Notes: generated by a model from the sequence alone, not told the origin. 13,116 nt of DNA from a bacterium (GCA_030697445.1 JAUYPY010000013.1:1-13116); one strand, 5' to 3'; counted from the first letter of the stretch, positions 1 to 6,676 are shown. Made by a program: numbers and translations.

Positions 1-3
1 TCA

Positions 4-1518
4 ATGAACCTCATAAAACTCCTTGAACCGAAACCGGAAAATAGGGAGCGGCCTGTGGTAACTTGGATACAAAAACACACAGCAGTAATTATTTTATTAT
101 TGTCGCTTTTTTCGTTGTATGGATTCTTCCTTGCGCACAAGATAGACCTTACAACCGCCGACCTTGGGCGGCATATCAAAAATGGCGAAATAATGTTCCA
201 AGACACAAGCGTTCTTTCTAAAAATTATTACTCATACACTAATCCGGATTTTCCGGTCTTAAACCACCACTTTGCAAGCGGCGCGCTGTTTTACTTCGCG
301 CACAAGCTTGGTGGATTTCCGTTGGTGCAGCTTTTTTTTATTTTCCTATCATTTGCCGCGTTTGCCGTGTTTCTCCTCGCGGCGCGCGGGCGCGCGCCGT
401 GGGGCATTATTGGTTTTGCCGCACTCCTCGCCATTCCCCTTCTCGGTGAACGGACGGAAATCCGCCCCGAGGTCTGGAGCTATCTTTTTGCCGGCTTGTT
501 TTTTCTCATTCTCTCGCGTCGCATACATACCAAAGCGCTCTGGCTCCTGCCGCTTTTTGAAATATTCTGGGTTAATACGCATATATATTTTCTGTTGGGG
601 CCGCTTTTGGTCGGCGCGTTTTTGGTGGAAGCGTTGCTCCAAAAACGCGCCACTTTTTTGCGCCTTCTGGCGGTGTTTGGAGCCACACTCGGGGCAATGC
701 TTATAAACCCATTCGGCTACCGCGCCATTACCGAAGCGCTCACGATATTTCAAAACTTCGGCTACCGGCTCGCGGAAAATCAGACCGTATGGTTCCTGCG
801 CGCGCTCGGCGCGCGCGACCCGAACTTCTGGTTCTTTCAGATTGCGCTTGCGCTTCTCGTGCTTTCATATTTCATACTCTTCTTTAAAAACCGCCGCGCA
901 TTCCGCCCGGCGCACTTTTTCGTTGCCTGCGGCATCGGCACGCTTGCCGTGCTTGCAGTGCGTAACCTTGCGCTTTTCGGGCTTTTTTTCATACCGCTCT
1001 TTTCAGAAAATCTCCAGCAGATTTTTAAAGACAAAATAAAAAGCGGAACGCTTGCAGCCGCGGCCGCGTGGAGCGCGGCCGCGGCGTTCTTTCTTTGTGT
1101 TTTGTTCGGTTTCCCGCGCGCCTTTCCATACTGGAGGACTTTTGGCATTGGGTTGGAAAAAGGAAATAATGCGGCGGCGGATTTTCTGCGCGCAAACAAA
1201 ATTCAAGGACCATATTTCAACAACTACGACATCGGCGGGTATCTTATCTTTCATCTATTTCCGCAAGAAAAAGTGTTCGTAGACAATCGTCCTGAAGCGT
1301 ACCATGCGGAATTCTTCCAAAACGAATATATTCCTATGCAAGAAAATGAAGAAAAATGGAAAGAGGCGCTTGCGCGCTACAATTTCAATGCAATTGTGTT
1401 TTCACAAAACGACGCAACGCCGTGGGGGCAGAAATTCCTCACAGCGCGAGCGCAAGACCCGCAGTGGGTGCCGGTGTTTGCAGACGGTCGGATTATTATT
1501 TTTACGCGCCAAAAATGA
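4..1518 (+). CDS. Polytopic membrane protein, GT-C glycosyltransferase-like
   Basis: This 504-residue protein is predicted to be an integral membrane protein. About ten hydrophobic segments are visible, roughly at residues 27-44, 106-127, 131-148, 158-172, 180-212, 219-236, 274-294, 303-334 and 349-370, followed by a soluble C-terminal domain of about 130 residues. The first large loop holds an acidic TADLGRHI motif (51-58) and later NHHF (87-90). The C-terminal part has NNYDIGGYLIF (406-416) and VDNRPEAY. This layout, an acidic first loop followed by many helices and a short soluble tail, recalls GT-C enzymes that take sugar from a polyprenyl-phosphate carrier, but I recognise no specific family. 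The overlap with the GT2 gene downstream supports a role in surface glycan transfer. The frame is open to the window edge, so the true start could lie upstream. The gene contains four perfect inverted repeats. Confidence 0.7.
   Translation: MNLIKLLEPKPENRERPVVTWIQKHTAVIILLLSLFSLYGFFLAHKIDLTTADLGRHIKNGEIMFQDTSVLSKNYYSYTNPDFPVLNHHFASGALFYFAHKLGGFPLVQLFFIFLSFAAFAVFLLAARGRAPWGIIGFAALLAIPLLGERTEIRPEVWSYLFAGLFFLILSRRIHTKALWLLPLFEIFWVNTHIYFLLGPLLVGAFLVEALLQKRATFLRLLAVFGATLGAMLINPFGYRAITEALTIFQNFGYRLAENQTVWFLRALGARDPNFWFFQIALALLVLSYFILFFKNRRAFRPAHFFVACGIGTLAVLAVRNLALFGLFFIPLFSENLQQIFKDKIKSGTLAAAAAWSAAAAFFLCVLFGFPRAFPYWRTFGIGLEKGNNAAADFLRANKIQGPYFNNYDIGGYLIFHLFPQEKVFVDNRPEAYHAEFFQNEYIPMQENEEKWKEALARYNFNAIVFSQNDATPWGQKFLTARAQDPQWVPVFADGRIIIFTRQK
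380..399. repeat. Perfect inverted repeat in membrane protein gene (9-bp arms, 2-nt loop)
   Basis: Arms CGGCGCGCG and CGCGCGCCG flank GG. It encodes part of an Ala/Arg/Gly-rich hinge between two helices. The sequence is low-complexity CG, so a chance origin through codon bias is possible. Confidence 0.6.
613..651. repeat. Perfect inverted repeat in membrane protein gene (13-bp arms, 13-nt loop)
   Basis: GGCGCGTTTTTGG at 613-625 is the exact reverse complement of CCAAAAACGCGCC at 639-651, with a 13-nt spacer. It lies wholly inside the coding sequence, around residues 204-216, at the end of a predicted helix. The arms are of mixed composition, so codon bias alone does not easily explain the match. 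Confidence 0.75.
798..816. repeat. Alternating GC inverted repeat (8-bp arms, 3-nt loop)
   Basis: GCGCGCGC at 798-805 and again at 809-816 flank TCG. The arms are self-complementary alternating purine-pyrimidine sequence, a form that can adopt cruciform or Z-DNA. It may simply reflect GCG/CGC codon preference. Confidence 0.5.
1057..1085. repeat. Perfect inverted repeat in membrane protein gene (12-bp arms, 5-nt loop)
   Basis: GCCGCGGCCGCG at 1057-1068 is the exact reverse complement of CGCGGCCGCGGC at 1074-1085, with loop TGGAG. It encodes two blocks of five alanines on either side of Trp-Ser (about residues 351-361), in the last predicted membrane helix. Confidence 0.75.
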
Positions 1519-2198
1519 ACCCACTGCTCTCAATTATCGTGCCGGCGTATAACGAAGAGAAAACAATCGCTCGTGTCGTAGCGCGACTAATTGCATTGCC
1601 GTTTCAAAAATGCGAGCTTGAAATTATCGTAGTAAATGACGGCTCAACCGACGGTACTGCCGCGGCGCTTGCGCCCTTTCTTTCACAAGTTATTCTGGTC
1701 TCACATACACAAAACAGAGGGAAGGGTGCGGCCTTGCGCGCGGGCCTTGCCCGCGCGCAAGGAGTGTACGCAATCGCGCAAGACGCGGATGCGGAATATT
1801 CACCTGAAGAAATTCCGTCACTCCTCACAGAACTGCAAAATCGCTCAGATGCGCTTTACGGCTCGCGAAATATCGCGCCGACTGGCCGCGGATATACGCA
1901 CTATGTGCTCGGCGCGTGGCTTTTGACGAAGTGCGTGAATCTCATTTTCCACACGCACCTGACCGATACATACACCTGTTACAAACTTATGCGCACCGAC
2001 TTGTTCCGTTCGCTCAATCTCGTAAGCGACGGATTTGAAATTGAAATGGAAATCACGGCGCGACTACTTAAAAACAAAAAGAAAATTATTGAAGCGCCTA
2101 TTTCATACGCGCCGCGGCAGTTCACAGAGGGTAAAAAAATCCGCCCGCGCGACGGCATCCGCGGGTTAGCGACGCTTCTCGGCATTATGCTAGAGTAA
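1515..2198 (+). CDS. Family 2 glycosyltransferase, polyprenyl-phosphate sugar synthase type
   Basis: This 227-residue enzyme has a single GT-A fold and resembles dolichyl/polyprenyl-phosphate mannose or glucose synthases, which move a sugar from a nucleotide donor to a lipid phosphate on the cytoplasmic face. Visible marks are the N-terminal strand and SIIVPAYNEEKTI (6-18), VVNDGSTDGT (39-48), the NRGKGAALRAGL stretch (67-78), the metal-binding DAD at 90-92, the downstream DTYTCYKLMR (151-160) and GFEIEMEITARLLK (173-186). No C-terminal membrane anchor is seen. I chose the ATG at 1515, which overlaps the upstream stop as ATGA, because homology begins there; an in-frame extension upstream has no family similarity. 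The overlap suggests translational coupling with the membrane protein, which could use its lipid-linked product. The sugar is not predictable. Confidence 0.92.
   Translation: MNPLLSIIVPAYNEEKTIARVVARLIALPFQKCELEIIVVNDGSTDGTAAALAPFLSQVILVSHTQNRGKGAALRAGLARAQGVYAIAQDADAEYSPEEIPSLLTELQNRSDALYGSRNIAPTGRGYTHYVLGAWLLTKCVNLIFHTHLTDTYTCYKLMRTDLFRSLNLVSDGFEIEMEITARLLKNKKKIIEAPISYAPRQFTEGKKIRPRDGIRGLATLLGIMLE
1732..1762. repeat. Perfect inverted repeat in GT2 gene (14-bp arms, 3-nt loop)
   Basis: CCTTGCGCGCGGGC at 1732-1745 is the exact reverse complement of GCCCGCGCGCAAGG at 1749-1762, with loop CTT. It encodes the conserved helix after the NRGKG motif (about residues 73-83). Confidence 0.85.
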
Positions 2199-2203
2199 TT
2201 CGT

Positions 2204-3310
2204 ATGATTATTTTGGGCATAGAAACATCCTGCGACGAAACAGCCGTTTGCATTATAGAAGCAGACGGACCTGTGGAAGGTGCGAACATTCGCATTCGCG
2301 CAAACATCACGCTCTCGCAAGCAGCACTCCACGCACAGTACGGTGGTGTCTTCCCTAATTTAGCGAAACGGGAGCATATAAAAAATCTACTGATAATTTT
2401 GAAGGAAGTGCTCAAGGAATCTGAAATGTCGGAAGCAGAACCCGATATAGATGCGATCGCGGTAACATACGGACCAGGGCTTGAACCATGTCTATGGACA
2501 GGAATCACATTTGCAGAAGAACTCGGTAAAAAGTGGGGTGTGCTGGTGTATCCGGTGAATCATATGGAAGGGCACATCTTTTCGGCGTTGCTACACAGAA
2601 AAAATGTGGCGGCTACTAATTACCACCTACTAACTCCCAATTTCCCAGCATTGGCGCTTCTCATAAGCGGCGGACATACGGAATTGGATTTGATGGAAAA
2701 TTATGGAAAATATCGGTTGATTGGAGAAACGCGAGACGATGCAGTCGGCGAAGCGTTTGATAAAGTGGCGCGCTTGCTCGGGCTCCCCTACCCGGGCGGG
2801 CCGGAGATTTCTCGCCTCGCCGAAACGGCTCGGCAAGGGACCGACATCCGATGCTTGAAGCCCTCAACATCGGATGTCAATCTCCCAAGACCGATGTTGC
2901 ACAGCGGAGATTATGATTTTTCTTTTTCTGGAATCAAAACCGCTGTGCTGTATTTGCTCAAAAAGATCGGGCCTCATACATCGGGTGTCGTTGCCGAAAT
3001 TGCACTTGAGTTTGAAAACGCCGTTACCGAAGTGCTGGTATCAAAAACAAAACGCGCACTCCGCGAATACGGCGCGCAGACGCTTATTGTTGCCGGCGGC
3101 GTTATCGCAAACACGCACATCCGCCGCGAGTTTACCAAACTCGCGGCGGAAGAAAGCGTACCTCTCCTCATTCCCGAAATCCAGCACACGACTGACAACG
3201 CACTGATGATTGCAGTCGCGGCTTACGCGACTGCCATGAGCGGAGCCGAAGGGCGTCCCCTCCACGCCACCGCCAACATCCGCGCTGACGGAACGGCGAA
3301 AATCTGTTAA
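2204..3310 (+). CDS. tsaD: tRNA N6-adenosine threonylcarbamoyltransferase TsaD
   Basis: TsaD, with TsaB/TsaE in other bacteria, transfers the threonylcarbamoyl group to A37 of ANN-reading tRNAs (t6A). Family marks are GIETSCDETAV (5-15), the GPGLEPCLWTG segment (90-100), metal-binding His120 and His124 in NHMEGH, LLISGGHTEL (152-161), DDAVGEAFDKVARLLGLPYPGGP (178-200), YDFSFSGIKTAVLY (237-250), IVAGGVIANTHIRREF (295-310) and the metal-ligand Asp331 in TTDNALM. At 368 residues it is longer than the usual 330-345. The excess lies in two surface loops: residues 131-146, encoded by a low-complexity stretch, and 214-225, encoded exactly by a 36-nt palindromic element. All catalytic and metal residues are present, so the protein is expected to work. 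The ATG lies 5 nt after the GT2 stop. Confidence 0.97.
   Translation: MIILGIETSCDETAVCIIEADGPVEGANIRIRANITLSQAALHAQYGGVFPNLAKREHIKNLLIILKEVLKESEMSEAEPDIDAIAVTYGPGLEPCLWTGITFAEELGKKWGVLVYPVNHMEGHIFSALLHRKNVAATNYHLLTPNFPALALLISGGHTELDLMENYGKYRLIGETRDDAVGEAFDKVARLLGLPYPGGPEISRLAETARQGTDIRCLKPSTSDVNLPRPMLHSGDYDFSFSGIKTAVLYLLKKIGPHTSGVVAEIALEFENAVTEVLVSKTKRALREYGAQTLIVAGGVIANTHIRREFTKLAAEESVPLLIPEIQHTTDNALMIAVAAYATAMSGAEGRPLHATANIRADGTAKIC
2613..2640 (+). repeat. Imperfect tandem 14-mer inside tsaD
   Basis: Two neighbouring 14-mers both begin CTACTAA (2613 and 2627) and agree at 11 of 14 positions. They encode a Thr/Asn/Leu-rich loop (about residues 137-146) between the metal-binding HMEGH and the FPALALLISGG strand. 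The low-complexity CTA/TAA/ACC composition differs from the flanking coding sequence and looks like expanded or inserted spacer DNA. Confidence 0.45.
2843..2878. repeat. Palindromic element (copy 1), in-frame inside tsaD
   Basis: Outer arms GACATCCGATG (2843-2853) and CATCGGATGTC (2868-2878) pair over 11 bp. C2854 is a bulge, TTGA/TCAA forms a 4-bp inner stem, and AGCCC is the loop. The element is 36 nt, starts on codon 214 in phase and adds 12 codons with no stop. Without it, the protein would run from RQGT straight into NLPRPM, close to the usual TsaD spacing. Copy 2 with the same architecture lies at 7805-7841. Confidence 0.85.
3120..3150. repeat. Perfect inverted repeat in tsaD (14-bp arms, 3-nt loop)
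   Basis: TCCGCCGCGAGTTT at 3120-3133 is the exact reverse complement of AAACTCGCGGCGGA at 3137-3150, with loop ACC. It encodes the helix after the conserved GGVIANTHIR motif (about residues 306-316). Confidence 0.85.
3212..3234. repeat. Perfect inverted repeat near tsaD 3' end (9-bp arms, 5-nt loop)
   Basis: GCAGTCGCG (3212-3220) and CGCGACTGC (3226-3234) flank GCTTA. It lies just after the TTDNALM metal-site codons, 62 bp downstream of the 14-bp repeat. Confidence 0.65.
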
Positions 3311-3313
3311 AAT
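3305..3313 (+). promoter_or_regulatory. Extended -10 box for valS, overlapping the tsaD stop
   Basis: TGTTAAAAT matches the TGnTAnnnT pattern seen before other genes here. Its TAA is the tsaD stop codon. Nine nucleotides separate it from the valS ATG, so a transcript would start at or within a few bases of the start codon. No Shine-Dalgarno sequence precedes valS. Confidence 0.5.
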
Positions 3314-3322
3314 AAACACACT

Positions 3323-5359
3323 ATGTTTCCAGAAAAACTCCTCAAACCCTACCAACCCGACGAGACCGAGGCGCGGATTTACAAACTCTGGGAAGAGAGC
3401 GGGTATTTTAGTCCGGATAATTTGCCAGGTGAACGGACTACTCCATTCACTATCATAATGCCGCCGCCGAATGTGACGGGCGTGTTGCATATGGGACACG
3501 CGCTAATGCTCACGCTCCAAGACATTATGATTCGCTACAAGCGGATGCGCGGGTTCAAGACGCTCTGGCTCCCCGGCACTGACCACGCAGCAATCGCAAC
3601 GCAATCGCGCGTTGAAAAAGAGATTTATAAAAATGAAAAGAAAACGCGGCACGACATGGGGCGCGAAGAATTCTTAAAACGCGTGGAAGTGTTTGCGAAA
3701 AAAAGTCACGACACCATCGTATCGCAAATAAAAGTAATGGGCGCATCCTGCGATTGGTCGCGCGAAGCGTTTACGCTGGATGAAAAACGAACAGAGGCAG
3801 TGCACGCAATGTTTAAGATGATGCACGAAGACGGGCTGATTTACCGCGGAAATCGCATCGTAAATTGGGACCAGAAAGGCCAGACCACTATTTCCGACGA
3901 TGAAATCGTGTACGCGGAGCAAAAGACAAAATTATATACCTTCCGCTACAGCAAGGACTTCCCTATCCCGATTGCCACGACGCGCCCAGAGACGAAACTG
4001 GGCGATACGGCGGTAGCGGTTCACCCGGACGGAAAGTGGAAAAAATATATTGGGCAAACATTTGAGATACCAGATTTTGCTGCCGTACCGCTTTCTATAC
4101 AAATTGTCGGCGATAAAGAAGTTGACCCGGAATTCGGTACCGGTGCGGTTGGTATTACACCAGCACACAGCATAACCGACTGGGAGATCGCGGAGCGGCA
4201 CGGATTGGACAAAAGCCGAATTATCATAAACGAGTACGCGCGAATGCAAAACGCAGGCGCGCTTGTGGAAGGTAAAAAAGTATTGGAAGCGCGCGAGATT
4301 GTGGTTGCGTGGCTCAAAGAAAACGGATTAATGGAAAAAGAGGAAGAAATAACACATAACATAGCGACCGCAGAACGCACGGGCGGAATTATTGAACCGC
4401 TTCCAAAATTACAGTGGTTTGTGAATGTAAATAAGCCAATTCCGGCGCGCGGAGGAAAGACGCTCAAAGAGCTTATGCGCGAGCCGGTGGAAAAAGGCGA
4501 GATAAAAATAATTCCAGAACACTTTACAAAGACCTACTTTCACTGGATTGATAATCTGCGCGATTGGTGCATCTCGCGGCAAATTTGGTACGGACACAAG
4601 ATTCCGATTGACGGAGAAGAAGATACTCTGGACACTTGGTTTTCGTCTGGGTTATGGACATTCTCAACTTTAAGATGGCCTGAAAAAACGAGGGATTTAG
4701 AACTCTACCATCCGACTGACGTGCTTGAAACCGGCTCGGATATTTTATTTTTCTGGGTAGCGCGAATGATTTTAATGTCGGAGTACGCGCTCGGCGTTGT
4801 CCCATTCCACACGGTCTACTTGAACGGAATGGTGCGCGACGCGCAAGGGCGAAAGTTTTCTAAAACACTCGGCAACGGCATTGACCCGATTGATGTGGCG
4901 AAAAAGTTCGGCGCGGACGCGGGGCGAATGGCGCTTGTCGTCGGCAATACGCCGGGAACTGATACGAACATTTCGGAAGACAAAATAAAAGGATACAAGC
5001 ATTTTGCGAATAAGCTCTGGAACATTGCGCGGTTTGTGCTCTCACGCGAGCAAACCGGAGCAGTTGATCCTGAACTGCAGAAAGAATGCGAAACGCTTGC
5101 GAAAGACATTACCGATGACATGGAAAGCTTTCGTTTCCACCTCGCGGCGGAAAAAATCTACCATTTCGTGTGGCATCGTTTTGCAGATGTTATTATTGAA
5201 GAAAGCAAGAAAATGCCCGAGCGCGGCGCAACACTTCATTATCTTTTGGAAAATGCGCTTAAACTATTGCATCCCTTTATGCCATTTGTTACCGAGGAAA
5301 TCTGGGGTTTAATGGAAAATAAAAATCTACTCATAGTAGAAAATTGGCCAATAAAATAA
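3323..5359 (+). CDS. valS: Valyl-tRNA synthetase
   Basis: This class I aminoacyl-tRNA synthetase charges tRNA-Val. PPPNVTGVLHMGHA (47-60) carries the HIGH-type signature (HMGH 56-59). The editing domain is seen in ATTRPETKLGDTAV (218-231) and GTGAVGITPAH (272-282), followed by a conserved Asp before Trp-Glu. WFVNV (365-369), RDWCISRQIWYGHKIP (413-428), LDTWFSSGLWTFSTL (436-450) and FFWVARMI (476-483) follow, with KFSKT (511-515) in place of KMSKS. The HAAA-type anticodon-binding domain occupies about 555-660. At 678 residues it is much shorter than E. coli ValS (951). It ends soon after that domain, without the C-terminal coiled coil, and only about five residues join HKIP to the LDTWFSS block, where about 30 are usual. 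The core motifs are intact, so I read it as a streamlined enzyme rather than a pseudogene. Confidence 0.96.
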   Translation: MFPEKLLKPYQPDETEARIYKLWEESGYFSPDNLPGERTTPFTIIMPPPNVTGVLHMGHALMLTLQDIMIRYKRMRGFKTLWLPGTDHAAIATQSRVEKEIYKNEKKTRHDMGREEFLKRVEVFAKKSHDTIVSQIKVMGASCDWSREAFTLDEKRTEAVHAMFKMMHEDGLIYRGNRIVNWDQKGQTTISDDEIVYAEQKTKLYTFRYSKDFPIPIATTRPETKLGDTAVAVHPDGKWKKYIGQTFEIPDFAAVPLSIQIVGDKEVDPEFGTGAVGITPAHSITDWEIAERHGLDKSRIIINEYARMQNAGALVEGKKVLEAREIVVAWLKENGLMEKEEEITHNIATAERTGGIIEPLPKLQWFVNVNKPIPARGGKTLKELMREPVEKGEIKIIPEHFTKTYFHWIDNLRDWCISRQIWYGHKIPIDGEEDTLDTWFSSGLWTFSTLRWPEKTRDLELYHPTDVLETGSDILFFWVARMILMSEYALGVVPFHTVYLNGMVRDAQGRKFSKTLGNGIDPIDVAKKFGADAGRMALVVGNTPGTDTNISEDKIKGYKHFANKLWNIARFVLSREQTGAVDPELQKECETLAKDITDDMESFRFHLAAEKIYHFVWHRFADVIIEESKKMPERGATLHYLLENALKLLHPFMPFVTEEIWGLMENKNLLIVENWPIK

Positions 5360-5360
5360 T

Positions 5361-6035
5361 ATGTCTGCTTCCACTTTATTGTTTGCGTTTATTGGCGGGT
5401 TTCTACCCGCACTCCTCTGGCTTTGGTTTTGGCTCCACGAAGATCGCCTACACCCCGAGCCGCGCGGCGCGATCGTACTTACTTTTATCGGTGGAATGGC
5501 GGCGGCGCTTCTCGCCTATTTTACTGAACGGTCCATTATTGGTATGGGGTTCGCTTTTTCCGTTACGCTTATCTTGTGGGCAATCGTTGAAGAAGTGTTC
5601 AAGTTCGGCTTCGCGTATTTCACGGCGCTCCGCAGGAAAGTATGCGACGAGCCGGTTGACGATATGATTTATATGTTGACCGCGGCGCTCGGCTTTGCGG
5701 CGCTCGAAAATACGCTCTTTCTTATCGCGCCGCTCGCAAGCGGCGACATTGCAAAAAGCTTGCTCACGGGGAACTTGCGCTTCATCGGCGCAACCCTACT
5801 TCATATCGCGGCATCCAGCTTGATCGGCGCGTTCGGCGCGTTCTACTTTTACAAAGGCAGGAAGGCGCGCGACATCGCGATTGTGGTAGGCCTCGTCGTC
5901 GCCACGGCGCTTCACGCTGGGTTTAACTTGATTATCAATACGCAGACCGACCGCTCGCTTATCACCGCATTCGCCATCGCGTGGGCAACGATTATCGTTG
6001 TGCTTGCGATGTTTGAGAAAGTGAAAAGGCTCTAG
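5361..6035 (+). CDS. PrsW family intramembrane protease
   Basis: This 224-residue protein with about seven hydrophobic segments matches the PrsW/CAAX-protease-like group of intramembrane proteases, whose founding member cleaves the anti-sigma factor RsiW in Bacillus. The signature parts are visible: an EE-xx-K motif in VEEVFKFGF (74-82), the DDMIYMLTAALGFAALENTLF segment with Asp and Glu-Asn (about 98-118), a membrane His in LLHIAASSLIGAF, and a late HAGFN. The ATG lies one base after the valS stop, so it probably shares the valS transcript. The natural substrate cannot be inferred, as no sigma/anti-sigma pair is nearby. Confidence 0.85.
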   Translation: MSASTLLFAFIGGFLPALLWLWFWLHEDRLHPEPRGAIVLTFIGGMAAALLAYFTERSIIGMGFAFSVTLILWAIVEEVFKFGFAYFTALRRKVCDEPVDDMIYMLTAALGFAALENTLFLIAPLASGDIAKSLLTGNLRFIGATLLHIAASSLIGAFGAFYFYKGRKARDIAIVVGLVVATALHAGFNLIINTQTDRSLITAFAIAWATIIVVLAMFEKVKRL

Positions 6036-6061
6036 CTGTGGATTACTCGCTTGACTGCCTA

Positions 6062-6070
6062 TGCTACAAT
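6062..6070 (+). promoter_or_regulatory. Extended -10 box for hsp20
   Basis: TGCTACAAT lies 27 nt after the PrsW stop and 15 nt before the hsp20 ATG, giving a predicted leader of about 8-9 nt. Its position inside a possible upstream GTG-initiated extension argues that the ATG at 6086 is the true start. Confidence 0.55.
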
Positions 6071-6085
6071 ACTTTTATAAATACT

Positions 6086-6565
6086 ATGGTTCGCAAACTT
6101 TCATTTTTTGAACGGCTCACCGGCGCAAGCGTTCCGGAAGAAACGGAAAAAGAACCCGCGCGCAAGCTCGTGCCGAAAAAAGGCGGGCGCGAGTTGAAGT
6201 CCGAACCCGAAGAAGAACTTCTCTCTGAAAGCGAGGAGGGGGAACTCGCGGTAGATGTATACCAAACGCCCGACGACATTGTACTTAAAACGATGGTCGC
6301 GGGGGTACGGCCTGAGGATTTGGACCTCTCCATCACGCGCGATATGGTTACTATCAAGGGCAAACGCGAGGAGTCGCACGAAGTGGAAAACGAGGACTTT
6401 TTTCACAAAGAATTGTATTGGGGTACATTTTCCCGCACCGTTCTTTTGCCGCAAGAAATTGATGTAGAAGGCGCGGAAGCATCCGAAAAGCACGGTCTCC
6501 TCATCATCAAACTCCCAAAAATAGACAAAGATAGGCAGACGAAGCTGAAGGTGAAGAGCAACTAG
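6086..6565 (+). CDS. Hsp20/alpha-crystallin small heat shock protein
   Basis: This 159-residue protein is an ATP-independent holdase that binds unfolding proteins in the cytoplasm as an oligomer. The N-terminal 50 residues are charged and variable. The alpha-crystallin domain starts near ELAVDVYQTPDDIVLK and contains the AGVRPEDLDLSI strand, VTIKGKREE, the dimer-loop region with FFHKELYWGTFSRTV, and the closing GLLIIKLPK that matches the family's G-x-L-x-I-x-LPK end. The C-terminal tail has only a loose LKV in place of the I-x-I/V anchor. An in-frame GTG at 6038 would add 16 residues, but that stretch covers the -10 box and has no family similarity. The gene faces tRNA-Phe tail to tail with 10 bp between. 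Confidence 0.93.
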   Translation: MVRKLSFFERLTGASVPEETEKEPARKLVPKKGGRELKSEPEEELLSESEEGELAVDVYQTPDDIVLKTMVAGVRPEDLDLSITRDMVTIKGKREESHEVENEDFFHKELYWGTFSRTVLLPQEIDVEGAEASEKHGLLIIKLPKIDKDRQTKLKVKSN

Positions 6566-6575
6566 ATTTCTTTGA

Positions 6576-6648
6576 TGCCAAGGCCCAGGATCGAACTGGG
6601 GACCCTTCCCTCTTCAGGGGAATGCTCTACCAACTGAGCTACCTTGGC
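6576..6648 (-). tRNA. tRNA-Phe (anticodon GAA)
   Basis: The 73-nt cloverleaf on the minus strand has a 7-bp acceptor GCCAAGG/CCTTGGC, D-stem GCTC/GAGC, anticodon stem TTCCC/GGGAA with loop CTGAAGA (anticodon GAA), T-arm CCCAG-TTCGATC-CTGGG and discriminator A. No CCA is encoded (TCA follows), so a CCA-adding enzyme is needed. Confidence 0.97.
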
Positions 6649-6658
6649 GGACGCAAAA

Positions 6659-6667
6659 AGAATAGCA
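6659..6667 (-). promoter_or_regulatory. Extended -10 box for tRNA-Phe
   Basis: TGCTATTCT on the minus strand lies 10 nt before the tRNA-Phe 5' end, between the 91-residue gene's stop and the tRNA. Confidence 0.5.
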
Positions 6668-6676
6668 CAATTTTCT

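Noticed and set aside
1356..1514. In-frame upstream extension of the GT2 gene
   Set aside because: It would overlap the membrane protein gene by 160 bp and adds sequence unlike any GT2 N-terminus; homology starts at the ATG at 1515.
6038..6085. GTG start adding 16 residues to Hsp20
   Set aside because: This stretch contains the -10 box TGCTACAAT, and the added residues do not resemble Hsp20.
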